Below are positions 43,883 through 54,636 of a stretch of 64,000 bases of DNA, one piece after another; the stretch's first letter is position 1, and every line of letters starts with the position of its first letter. The position numbers were made by a program, and so were the translations under genes. The notes beneath the pieces are model-generated. The model was not told the origin of the DNA. It ran no database searches and saw nothing but the letters and a program-made list of their open reading frames with translations. Origin of the DNA: Chlorokybus atmophyticus (lineage: Eukaryota > Streptophyta > Chlorokybophyceae > Chlorokybales > Chlorokybaceae); the NCBI GenBank assembly GCA_009103225.1, contig RHPI01002262.1, positions 1,002,585 to 1,066,584 of the forward strand. Reading direction: 5' to 3'.

Positions 43883-46800
43883 GTATACATTGCACTCTCT
43901 CAAATGTAGATGTCTTAATAACTGGGGCGGCGAAGTGATGCAGTCACATCAAGCCACAACCTCCAAGAGCAAGTTTAGAGCACTCCGAAGATCAATGTTT
44001 GTACTTCTTAATTCCCAAGTCCTCAATTCTCACTTACAGTGTCATCAACGTACAGGGATTAAGTTCTAAGTTTTTATAAAGAAGTGACAATTGTTTAATT
44101 ATAAGATAAGGGCTAGTTTACGAAATGACCTGTGTAAAGCCTAAGTAAAACTCACAACGGATCAGCTAGTACGGCTATACAAGATGCCCACGAAAATTAA
44201 CTCACAATTGCTTGGTGTCGCGCGGGACTCATGCCGGTTGCCGGTGTCGATGCCTGGCTATAGGCATAGCTAGTTAAATGCCTCCCGATGCTGGAGCACG
44301 AGAATGGTATTTGACTATAGGCATCAACGAGAAAGTTGGCCCCTTTTAGACCGTTGGCGTGACATAGCGTCATGCGGTTTAATGCACAATAGCGAGCCCC
44401 ACAATACGTGCATACTACCCTCAAGCCGTAGAACGCACGTCGCCGAGGCGACGTGCTTCCGCCCGTGCAATGCCTGGCGAGCGGACGGGCGTGCTAGAAA
44501 GCCCGTCCGCCCGCCACCTCTACCACTTTTAACTGTGCAAAACGCACCCGCTGCAACAATGGAAGGGACGAGTTATGGGAGTCCCTTTGGGTTTATCGCA
44601 TTTTTGGCCAGCAAGAGATTTTATACATATCATATATGATCTGCGTTTTTATATGTTGTTGAGGTAATATATCAGATGCAGAGGTATGATTGAAACACAT
44701 GATGTAATATGTACATCAACGTATGTCGTAACCTGCCTATTAGAGTGATAGGACTCTTATACCACAGTTAAGGATATAATGCGACAATAAATATTTACTA
44801 TTGCATTCTCTCATTCATGTATGATCGCCTTTTTGTCTTAAGCTAAGCCTTATGATGACATTTCTCCAACGGTAGACTTATAATTATAACCTGTCTGAGG
44901 AAGGCCCTTCCTTTGTGTTGCGCATGCATGCTGAAATTGCTTGTTGCTGCAGCAATAGTGGTAGCATGCAATTGCGTGTACAACTTTAAACCCTACAATA
45001 TGTACAAGCTAACCTCAAGCCGTTAAAGGCTCGCTGCCATGACGTCATTGTTCCGCGCTTTTGCTCGCTCAGCGCTAGTTGTTAGGCCGCCGCCACCACC
45101 GCCGCTAGTAGTGCAGTCGCAGCTGTTGGACAACAACAAAGACAAGCTATGGCATTTCTTGTACATTCATGCCGCTTGCATCTCTCAATTTACTATTATT
45201 TTGACGACTTTTGTGGAGAACAATTGGAGGGTGCAATCTGTCATCCATGGATGATGCGCCTGCCAAGATTGATGACATATCCCATCCTAAAAAATCGATC
45301 TTGTGGGCCGGCTCGCCACCGGTGTTGACCAGCAACAATGCGGCACATTGTTGTTTGCATCGATGTGTTAAGTTATAGAGTGCGGCACCAGATATGCTCA
45401 CCAATGCTGCCTGTTGTGTGTTGTTGAAGCCACGTGTTGCATACACATTTGGATGTGATATAATTGTTTGCTGTTCAAACTTATTGCTAATCGACAATGG
45501 TGGAAGACAGGGTAATACTCCTACAGTACAAGGTGTTATTAATCTACTGTATTGCATAATAGATGAAATGTTACAAACCAAACCCTCAAAGAGTATTCAT
45601 TATAATGTGTATTCGCTCTTTTACATGATATCGAGCATATCAAGTAATACACAAAAGTGTATTTTTTATGATGTTATATCGATAGTTACGCTGCATGTGC
45701 ACACATGTGGTAAGCAGTACAATCACCATATGCATAATAAAAAAACATGTCTTTTGCAGCGACGAATTCATTTATTCTGAATCATGCGACAATGTGCGAT
45801 TATTCGTGGGTGTTGACCATTTACGTGGTTACGAGTAGTATTATATTACCTTGTCAACCGGCTGTAGTCTCCTCCTTGAATGCAGTGCAAATTATTTGCT
45901 CCTCCAATGTTGTGCCGCCATGCTTAACAAAAATTGCCAAGGCTACCACTTTTAGCTAGGTAAAGCTGTTCTTGTGCCGCACAAAGGTAAATTGGCTTAT
46001 GCATGCAATTGATGGGTGATGGTTTGAATGTTAGAGCATGATGTCAAATGACATATACACACATGTTGCACACTATTATGTATATATACATTGCATAAGA
46101 GAGACATCCACTTTCCTACATGTCGTAAATTAAATTTGCATTTATCTTCAACCTCTTTTTAGAGAATGGTCGCTATGGATATTTGCTCGAATCGCATGCT
46201 GCAAGCATATCGCTCAAATGTTTTGCTAACATGTTAGCGTTTTTTTGATTGTTATTGCATACTGTTGTACTGATATAATGCAAGCAGTCTGGTGAGGCCG
46301 ATGCACGGAACCACACAAGTTGTAACAGCGGCATCTCAATTACTGAACAATGGCAAAAGTTGCTGTCATAGAACGAGCCACATGCCATTATGAAATGTCC
46401 CATAAGTATATACATGACACAAGCGATGTATAAAGAATATTCGTTTTACAATTGAACGTACATGCAAGTGTCACATTGGCATAATCATCGCATCATAATC
46501 GAACCGCTATTGAACATTCACCTACATCCATCGGGCAGCAGTGAGCTTGCATAGGATGTAGAAAACGAGCAAGGAGTAGCGGCCGCAACTTGAACAAAAT
46601 GCAAGCATGGTAGGCAGGTAGGGAACAGCAACATGCAACGGTAAAGGTGATTAAAGCCCCCCCTGGTGTACTTCTCAAGCACAGCGCCACTTGTTGAGAA
46701 CGGCAAAGTGTGGGCAATAGTGATTATGGCGCCGTCGACATTAGTGCTTGGAATTGCATGCCTCTACCAATTGTGAACATATTACAAACGGTAAACAACT

Positions 46801-47435
46801 TCATAGGCATACAAGACTAACATACGAGCATACGATTACGGGCTCTTACCTGTGCCTTGTACAATGCATGGGCATTCTTATGCTACCATGCATTCATGTA
46901 CAAGTGCGCATGAGACTCATGCTCCCCCTAGTCTCATATGACGTACAATGAGATGGTACAATGCATTATATCAGATGATACAAATGCTTGGTTGAGAGGC
47001 TATACACATCTGCTGTTCGGCACATCTTCCCTGCAAATTTGCTAGAAGATGGTGTTGACTGTAGTAGCCCTGCTTGGACAAGTACATGCACACAATGCGT
47101 ATATAATGCATGTACATACGATGTATGTATGTGTGTATACGTGATGCACATACATGCAAGGCACCCGCTGGGAACAGTTCCCGTGTGGCACATACACAAA
47201 ATGCGTTGACATCCATACGTATATTATATTATGGGCATTATCAATGATAATGATAATGATAATGCCTATAATATAATATACAATGACAAAATGCCTCGTC
47301 TATGTGTAACCTGCAACTGTAAAAGTGTGGCTTGCTCATTGGGTACGAAAGGTAATCATTTGCTTACAAGCGTTTCATAATGGGATGCGCAAACCATTCA
47401 TTGAACGAATGCATTGTGTATTCAAGGTTATGGAT
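43883..47435. other. gene-poor spacer with hairpins and an AT-rich palindrome
   Basis: No supported gene. Perfect hairpins lie at 44,435-44,456 (GCACGTCGCC/GGCGACGTGC, 2-nt loop) and 44,481-44,510 (GCGGACGGGC/GCCCGTCCGC, 10-nt loop). A long AT-rich palindrome lies at 47,219-47,281. An ORF at 45,039-45,254 starts like a mitochondrial presequence but has no continuation with splice support. The rest holds nothing I recognise. Confidence 0.45.
47219..47281. repeat. AT-rich palindrome, about 24-bp arms
   Basis: Left arm GTATATTATATTATGGGCAT continuing to TATC, right arm GATAATGCC continuing to TATAATATAATATAC, one mismatch, spacer of GATAAT/AATGAT repeats. It could extrude as a cruciform or be the remains of a foldback element. 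Confidence 0.8.
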
Positions 47436-47758
47436 TGTTGAAGGTACATGTACAGGCGGCGCCTACATGTAGTTGGTACGATCAGCTTAACCTTAATAGT
47501 TACGGGAGTTACGGAAACTACGGCAATTATGGTCAACCGCCGTTATCATGATGGTCAACCATGCTCAATTTTAAATTTGACCATTGACTTAACCGTTAAT
47601 TAGTGTTGACTAGAGTTGATTAGTAGCATATTATATAAGACACTGCATACCTCTTACTACAGTGGGTCGCACATTGTCTCTGTAGTTGGCATGCTTGCTG
47701 CACTTGTCCTTGGTGTGTGCACACTCGTATGTGAGAGGTGCATCACTAGTTTTCAACA
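47436..47758 (+). repeat. copia-type LTR (third copy)
   Basis: 323 bp, TGTTGAAGGTACATG...CTAGTTTTCAACA. Preceded by TTCAAGGTTATGGAT, similar to the internal end before 43,546. TTGAC cores lie near 47,580-47,620. Flanks do not show a target duplication. Confidence 0.8.
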
Positions 47759-48398
47759 TCGTGTGTATACTTGTTTCACATTCAAATGTAAGATGCTTGC
47801 AATACTATGTTTTCATTTCTTTGTACTGCAATTCCGTTATCCATATCCGTGGATACACCACGATGAAAGGTTAAGGCCATTGCGGTTAATAACGCGCAGT
47901 ATTGTAATGCATGCAACTCGTATCATCCCCTCGGAAGCTTCTGGCATCATCAGTATGTTGTAGCCGTACTCTTACATTGCAAGCAACCGCTACGTGCAAG
48001 TGTAATACCACATTTACTCGGTCAACTCTGGGCTTGTAAGTCATCGCCGCCCGCCCGGCCCGCCCGGCCCGAACGTCGTGCATGTGCATGTTGATACTCC
48101 ACTGGTACCTCATAAACGATAGAGGGTAATGTTGCGCGCAATAGGCATATTGACATTGTGGCACTTCATCGTCATTTGTGTGACGCACTGCTCTTCTAGT
48201 CAATTATTATTATTGTTATTATTGCATGTTGACAATGGGATTAGACTGGCCCAATGATTGTCATGCATGTGACATCTATGGTCTTTAACATGTTCATGTG
48301 ATTGTACAAGTTGTACATGAAAGTACAATTGGGTTCATTACGTCACTACCGGAATAGCTTTGGTAACTAGTACAAACATCAATTGTCGCGCACAAGCA
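47759..48398. other. spacer, no gene recognised
   Basis: Contains a C/G repeat CGCCCGCCCGGCCCGCCCGG near 48,049 and a TTATTATTG microsatellite near 48,205. It lies downstream of the minus-strand gene ending at 48,399 and may include its 3' UTR. Confidence 0.4.
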
Positions 48399-50418
48399 CT
48401 ACAATTGCAAAAGCTTTACGTCCAATTTCACCTTATAATTGTGCGGACGAACAAGCAGCGATATTTGACAAGCTGGTTGATTAGCCTCTACACAAAGCTC
48501 CAGCGGTTGACGCACACGCGCCCACAAGCCATTGCATACACACAAGCTCATCGCACACTTGGCTCCCACAAGCCACGGGCCACACACCTGCTTGCTCAAC
48601 ATGCCGTACAGCCGGCAAACCTCACCCCCCTCTTCCCTGCAGAGCACTCTCGCCACTCCAACACACGCAGCGGCATACGAGCGATCGTCAACGCTTGCAA
48701 GCTGCCCTTGAAAGCCAATACCGCCCATAGCTCTGATGTGTTGTGGTGAGAGCGACACCCCGGCATGACCCACGACTGCCGCATATGAGGAGTCTTTGCT
48801 ATTTGTTCTACTCTGCCAGATGTTGTGCAGATGCGCCGTTTGCAAGGTGCCGAGTGCATGTGGAGGAGCTTCCTCACCGCCGCGGTGCATTTGAAGACGG
48901 GCGCGCACTGGCCATGCCGCACTATCCCGCTGACAAGTCAGCTCTACATGGCCACCATCACCGTGTGTCGTGCTACCGTCAATCTCCTTCGCACATACAT
49001 CCGTGTGGACGCGCGCCTTCGCGTGCCAGCTGCTGGCAACTGGCTTCCAGTCTGCTTTGGCAGCGCATTGCACGGCAGCCTGCACGTGTCTGCTAGAAGC
49101 GGCCGTCCTCACGCGAGTGACTAGTTGCTGCAGTGGCAGTTGTGGCGTGGCGGAAAGTTGCCAGCCCAGCTTGCCGCCTGCGAAAGCCCCCGACAACCGC
49201 AGCGGCAACTGGAAATCAAAGCACACACACATACGGAGAGATGGTTATACAACGGGGCAATGCAAGATGTCCTGTCATAGTGCCAAAGAGTAGAGAATAC
49301 TCTGCTGCTAGTGTGTGGACGTTGATGCACATAAAAGAAGCCAGCCTTTTTCTTCCATTGGCCATGCGGTACCTGTAGCACGCAGCCCAGCTTTTTGTCC
49401 CATCCCAGGCACGAGGGCAGGAGGAGGCGCGCGCCTTTGCCCGGCTCCACGGTCACTGCAAAGAGCAGAGGCAAGGGCAGGGCGCCGGCGAACAGCACCA
49501 GGGCGGGACGCTGCAACGCGCGACACAGTCACCCCAAGGAGCATGTGGTACATGATGAGCAGCAATGCTACTTCTGTGTGCACATGCCTTGAGGTGTAGA
49601 TGGCGGCGAGCGGGGTGGTAGGTTCCTGAGCCGGCACGAAGCTCGATGTCAGGGCGGCTTGCCTGGTGACATTGCGAGAGAAATGATCAGAGTGTGCGTG
49701 TGTAGGGTCCCCCCCAAGGAGAGAGTGAGCAAGAGCAGTGTTCGCAGGCACAGTCTGTGTGTGACCAACCTGATCGGCGGGTAGCAGTCGTCCTTGCTCA
49801 AAGCGCCACACTCCGTCTCGACTTACCGCCAGCTCTCGCGCGCAGAGCAGCACGTCACCTGCCGGCCTTGCATCCATCAGCCCACACTGTGCATGCCATA
49901 AATGCGCACGGACTACAAGGCGCGCAGCATGCATGCCCTCTTGTGACGCCTTGTGTGTTGTGTCTCTCGTCATGCTGTGGGCATGCAGAGGATACGCAAT
50001 GCAACAAAGAGCGCATGCACTCGATGGTGACGACGACAGGTGCACATGTTGGCACCAACCGATCACCTGTGCGTCGTGGCGGTTGTTGGGGCGTGACTGG
50101 CTGCAGCGCTCGCACTGCCGCAGCAAAGCCAAACGCTTCCTCCTCCACGCACTGCAAGACTCACTCACTCACTTACTCCAAGTCAAGTCAGCTTTTCTCA
50201 TGCCATGCGTGCAATGCGAGAGGCAATGCCATCCTCAGTGCCGAGCTTGCCTGAGCTGAGAGCAGCAGCGGCAGTCTCTCCTCGGCGACGGACCTGCCTC
50301 GCTCGCCCCTCAGCAGGACGCGGGCGCCGCCGCTGAGGAACAGCTCCCTCACCTCGCCTCCGCCGCCCACACGCAGCTCCGCAAGCTCCGCCGCCCCCTC
50401 CGCCACCTCCTGAGCCAT
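48399..50418 (-). CDS. unidentified six-exon gene, strand-rich 472-aa protein
   Basis: Exons on the - strand: 50,418-50,251; 50,151-50,067; 49,912-49,770; 49,662-49,588; 49,510-49,373; 49,208-48,399. Phase is kept at every junction and the total is 1419 nt. Introns 1 and 4 would use GC donors (CAG|GCAAGC, AAG|GCATGT); the others are GT-AG, with a clear TTTCCAG acceptor before the last exon. The protein starts MAQEVAEGAAELAELRVGG. The middle and C-terminal parts alternate hydrophobic and polar residues (for example IELRAGSGTYHPARR, ARLLLPSCLGW, LPLRLSGAFAGGKLGWQL, and ISLLVRPHNYKVKLDVKLLQL at the end), which suggests many beta strands, perhaps an outer-membrane barrel. I recognise no family. 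The start lies only 39 nt from the start of the divergent neighbour, so one of the two starts may be wrong. Confidence 0.55.
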
Positions 50419-50457
50419 ACCACACCACCGTCTGCCTGGTCCAGGAAGCCCGCCATC

Positions 50458-50459
50458 AT

Positions 50460-50496
<37 letters not shown>

Positions 50497-52652
50497 GTGA
50501 GCGGACGCCCCGTGGCTGCATGGCTAGCGACGCCACCAGCACCCCGCCCCCGCCCCCGCCGCCGCAGCAGCTGCCGCAGCCGGGTGTCCACCACCACCAC
50601 CACCGCCGCCGCTGACCACCATGACGACAAGGAGGTGGTGAGGTCGTCGTCGTCGTGCACGAGGAGGAGAGCGTTGGCGTTGGGGTTGCTGGCGCCTGCG
50701 CTGTGTGCGGTTGTTGCTGTGCAGGAGGAGGGTGAGGCTGTGGCTGCTGCGTTCTGCGGGGTGGGCACGGTGAATGGCGCGGTGCCGTCCTGGGCGTTCA
50801 CCACGCCATGGAAGGAGGACCTCGTGCCGTTCCCCAACGTCAAAGGAGCAAAGGTACATAACGGGACACTCTCAGCTGTAGTAGGGGGGGATATGTGCGT
50901 TACCTACCCCAATGCCATGCATGCAACCGACATACAGTACACAGTACACATCACCGACTGTACTCTCGCACAGAGCAGCACACCATCAGTTCAAGCACCG
51001 CCAGGCCAAAAGCTTTACCCGCTTGACTATCCCAACATGCACAGGCAACACTTACCCGACACTCACCTGTTGCGCCTGCGGGCATGTATGCGCGCACACG
51101 CGCGGAGGACTGTGCGTGCGTGCATGAGTGCGCGTGCGCCACTGGTTGTTGACATACACATCCCTGCGTGCCTCTGTGTCGTTGACGGGCTGGAGCCTTG
51201 TCGCACGTGCCGTTGTCGCAACTATGCAAACAGACGCATGTGATGACCTGCAGCAGCTTGCTGCGGGGTGGGTGGGGGCATGCTAGATGAGAAAGCAATA
51301 CGCGTCCACGACATCGCATGCAGCTCACAACAACAGTGCAGTACATTGCTTTCTCACCGGCATATGCAGCGACGGGGAGCCCAAGCAATCACGATGCAGG
51401 GGGATTGGAGCCGTTGCGTTGATCTTTTTCTCACGCACATGTGTGGTTGTGTGCAGACGTGGACGCGCGTGATCGGGGATGAGAAGCGCGCGAGGAAGGC
51501 GGGTCACCTGCCGCTGCTGGTGCTGCACGGCGGGCCAGGATTCGGCAGCGCCTACCTCGAGAGCCTAGAGCTGCTCACCAGCCAAGACCGTGAGCACAAC
51601 ACTGAACCACACGCGCGCACGCACAGACACAGTGATCTTTATCTGTCAACAGTGTGCTTCGTTTTGCAGGGCAGATCGCATTCTACGACCAGTTTGGTTG
51701 CGGCTACTCGCAGCTGGGCTCGTCCCCCGCTCCCCTGTCCATCCCGCTGCTGCTGGACGAGCTCGCGGCCGTGCGCAAGTCCTTCGACTTCAAGGTGGGA
51801 AGCCACACACGTCCACCTGCTTGCAGCGCATATGACACTCTCATCGCACTCATTCCACGCGCACGCACAGGAGATGCATGTGCTTGGCCACGGCACGGGC
51901 GGGATGCTGGCGCTGGAGTACCTGCTGTCGAGCGGTAAGGACGCGGGAGGCGTGGCGAGCGTCACGCTGGTGAGCACGCCGCCAAGTTATGCGCGGCTCG
52001 TTGATGATAGACGCGCACGCCTCGACGCCTTATCACCCGCAACGCGAGACACGCTCCTGGCTGGAGACGACAAGAGCTTTGGCGGCTACGCTGTCTCGCT
52101 CGACGCCACGTACCGCGAGGTGCGTGCTTGTGCTACATTGTGCGCGCGAGCATGTGTGGACATCTGTTGTCTGAACATACCTTCCCATTGCAGGCTTTGA
52201 GCGAGTACGAGCGTGCGTTCGTGTGTCGGTCCCGCCCCGCCACGGACGACTGCGTGCGGGAGGCCGCTGCGCCCGCGTCCGTGGCGTCTGAGCTGTGCGG
52301 CTCGCGCACCTTCTCCACCGCCGGCAAACTCGCCGGATGGGATCTATCCGACCGGCTCAACCAACTCACCACCCCCACAATGGTAACACACTCACTCACA
52401 ACGTGTGCAATAGCCTGTTGAGATCGCAAGATCGCAACAAGTGCCAAGCAATCGGTGCGTGCACAGGTTATGTGCGGTGACAGCGATGAGATCTTTCCCA
52501 GCACGGCGCGTGCGATGCAGGGGGTCATACCCGCAGCGGAGTTGCATATATTTTACGACAGCGGCAGCTTCGCGCACATAGATGCGTGGGAACCGTTCTT
52601 GGAAACGGTCGACGGGTTCATGAAGGCACACGATCCCGTGAAAAAGAAATGA
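50458..52652 (+). CDS. thylakoid-targeted proline iminopeptidase-like alpha/beta hydrolase, probably inactive
   Basis: Exons: 50,458-50,853; 51,457-51,589; 51,670-51,794; 51,871-52,119; 52,194-52,382; 52,467-52,652; all GT-AG, 425 aa. Residues 1-67 are Ser/Ala/Arg/Pro-rich, like a plastid transit peptide. T68-R-R-R-A-L and a hydrophobic stretch (72-88), then AVAAA (94-98), look like a twin-arginine thylakoid signal. The hydrolase part (133-425) follows the proline iminopeptidase (peptidase S33) layout: HGGPG oxyanion loop at 156-160, a YDQFGCGYS block, a nucleophile elbow, a lid region, a GDSDE acid loop (Asp371) and the C-terminal strand-helix. The elbow reads GHGTGG, so the nucleophile Ser is Gly226. 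The His position reads Ser398 (DSGSFAHID, where SSHMPH-like is usual). With two of three catalytic residues lost it is probably not a peptidase. A TGTAA signal follows the stop by about 80 nt. Confidence 0.85.
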
Positions 52653-53217
52653 GAGAGACACTCCTCATTAGCTGTACTGTCAGTACTAGTATGCCATACT
52701 CAGTGACTCGGAATGACTGTGTCCATTGGCTGTAACAGCTGCAACACATGCAAACCAGACTTGCGGCACGTTGCCCAGTGGATCGCCTCACAACAATATA
52801 TACCTTCAGGGGGACTGAATGGCTTACAGAGCTGCCCACAAGCAAACGAGCATGTATTGGGGTGGAAACAACACGGGGAAGGGAAGGGAAGGGAAGGGAA
52901 GTATAGTATTGCGGAGGACATTTGCCCACCCTGTGACTTAATGGACGCACATCTGGGACACCCAATCTCAAGTGGCTACAATATTCTACTCTTGATACTG
53001 CTTGCATGCTTTCAGATGCTGCTGTGCATGCCAACAAGTCACACACCATACACACAACCACGCACGGATTCAAACTCTGCAATCACTCAGACACATTCAC
53101 CACTCGTTGCTATGTCTGTCTCAAGAAGCGCAGGTGCCAAGCAGGCATGCAACGCTAGCTGCACACGCGCGCGCAGCAGCTAGCTGCCTCGCTGCTGGTT
53201 CACTCGTCTCTCACATC
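52653..53217. other. intergenic stretch between convergent 3' ends
   Basis: Lies between the stop of the hydrolase (+) and the stop of the bS6 gene (-), so it holds both 3' UTRs. A (GGGAA)n microsatellite is at about 52,875-52,902. I see no gene here. Confidence 0.6.
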
Positions 53218-54240
53218 TCACAACGACGCTGGCGATGACGCCGGCTCTCCCTCCTCTCCCACTTCTCCCACCACCACCACCCTTTCCCCCCCATCCGCTT
53301 CCATCCACCCGCTCCCGCTCTCATCGTGCGGTAGGTAGTCCGGTCGCTCCGGTTTCAGCCTCATCAGACTCGGCTTCTTCACCACGAGGAATCTCAATAA
53401 CCTCTCGTCGGTCCTCAACCCGAACTCGATCTCCCGCAGCACCTCGGGTCTAGTATTGAACCGCATCTCGACGATGTGGCCGGCCTCGTGCTGCTCCCCC
53501 GGGCGACGCAACGTGTAAGCGAGCTGCTGGAGACCGTAGCTGCGGACGCCAGTGACCACGCCGCCATTGGTCAAAGCGGTGCTGCCCGCTCGCCTCAATA
53601 TGGACGCCACCTGACCCCTGTGCGTATGTGTTTGTGAACACTAGTCACACCTCCACCAAGAGCATGCGCACGCGCGCACGCGTGCGTGTGTATGTGCGTA
53701 TGTAGGATAAAGGGAAACAGTCTGTACGCGTGCGTGCGTGACTTCAACACGCACGGGTGCTGCTCTCAGGCGCACAGGCCTGCACGTGCGAACACCTCGA
53801 TTACCATGGCATAACAGATATCAGACGTGTGAAAGCGGCAACGCGCATGTCAACAGGAGTGATAAGCTTAGCGACAATGTGTGCCTTGCGGCGATGTTGC
53901 CAATTACAAGAACATTGAAATTACGACTGAACAGAGAACAGAGAATGCACAGTTGCGCACAACAACGGTGATTCCCGAACGGTCATGTCACTGCAGGTGT
54001 GTCTGCTGTTTGAACCTCCCGTTCTTGAATCGCACAGGGCTGGCAGGTGAGAGGAGCCAACCCGAAATGACGCAAAGCTTCATACAGAACAATTTGTTTC
54101 GCTCTCAAGTCAAAGTCACACTCTTGCTGGGGCCGTTGCCTCAACAGATCATACCACAGAACCCCAACACCGTACATACTGCAGTTGGCTTACTTGTCGA
54201 GGGCGGCCTTGGCGATGACCAGTAGCTCGTACAGAGGCAT
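53218..54240 (-). CDS. RPS6 (bS6m): ribosomal protein bS6, mitochondrial-type
   Basis: Two exons on the - strand: 54,240-54,194 and 53,617-53,218, 148 aa. Exon 1 encodes MPLYELLVIAKAALD, the typical first strand of bS6. The donor is AA|GTAAGC and the acceptor GCACAG|GGGTCAG, giving LDKGQVASILRRAGSTAL across the junction. The chain then follows the family: NGGVVTGVRSYGLQQLAY, RRPGEQHEAGHIVEMRF, then TDERLLRFLVVKKPS. bS6 binds the platform of the small ribosomal subunit with bS18. The C-terminal tail of about 40 residues is acidic and Gly-rich. I call it mitochondrial because it matches the plant and algal mitochondrial form better than the plastid one. No presequence is added, as the mature start is already MPLYE. 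A shorter model starting at the in-frame GTG at 53,608-53,610 would miss the first strand. Confidence 0.88.
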
Positions 54241-54636
54241 ATCTCTGCACTCCTGTCAGTCCTCCCGCCCCATCCAAGCCCTTCTCCCCTTCGACCCCAC
54301 CTTCACTGCGTCTCTCCGTTCAGATAGCGCTCTGTCACACCCCCAAACCCCGCTGCTACAGGATCCCCCCCACCCCCACGACAATCCGGCCCGCGCTCGC
54401 CTCAACGCCACCGCCGCCGCCGCCGCCGCCGCTGCCCGCCAAGTACACAGGTGATATCTGCGAGTGATCTTCCGTGCTTCTATCGTCGATATCCGTCTCA
54501 CCAGGCCACGCCGGGCTGGTCAGGCCAGGCCGGGGCGGGGCGGGGCGGGGCGGCGATGACATTGACGGGCGACGACGACCGGGCTGGTCAGGCCCAGGGT
54601 GCATTGGCGTCGTCGCTGCCGAGGGCGGTGGGTGCC
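54241..54636. promoter_or_regulatory. shared divergent promoter region with GC-box repeats
   Basis: 396 bp separate the start codons of the bS6 gene (-) and the gamma-tubulin complex gene (+). The stretch contains a (GCC)n run at about 54,409-54,432 and tandem GGGGC repeats at 54,532-54,553. No TATA box is evident for either gene. If the GCP gene starts at 54,556 instead, the region is shorter. Confidence 0.5.

Noticed and set aside
45039-45254. ORF starting like a mitochondrial presequence (MTSLFRAFARSALVV)
   Set aside because: No splice donor with a matching downstream exon and no domain; a chance resemblance is likely in a gene-poor stretch.
48743-49293. Plus-strand ORFs at 48,743-49,293
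   Set aside because: They are shadows of the minus-strand last exon, which has a better acceptor, phase agreement with five upstream exons and strand-like residue patterns.
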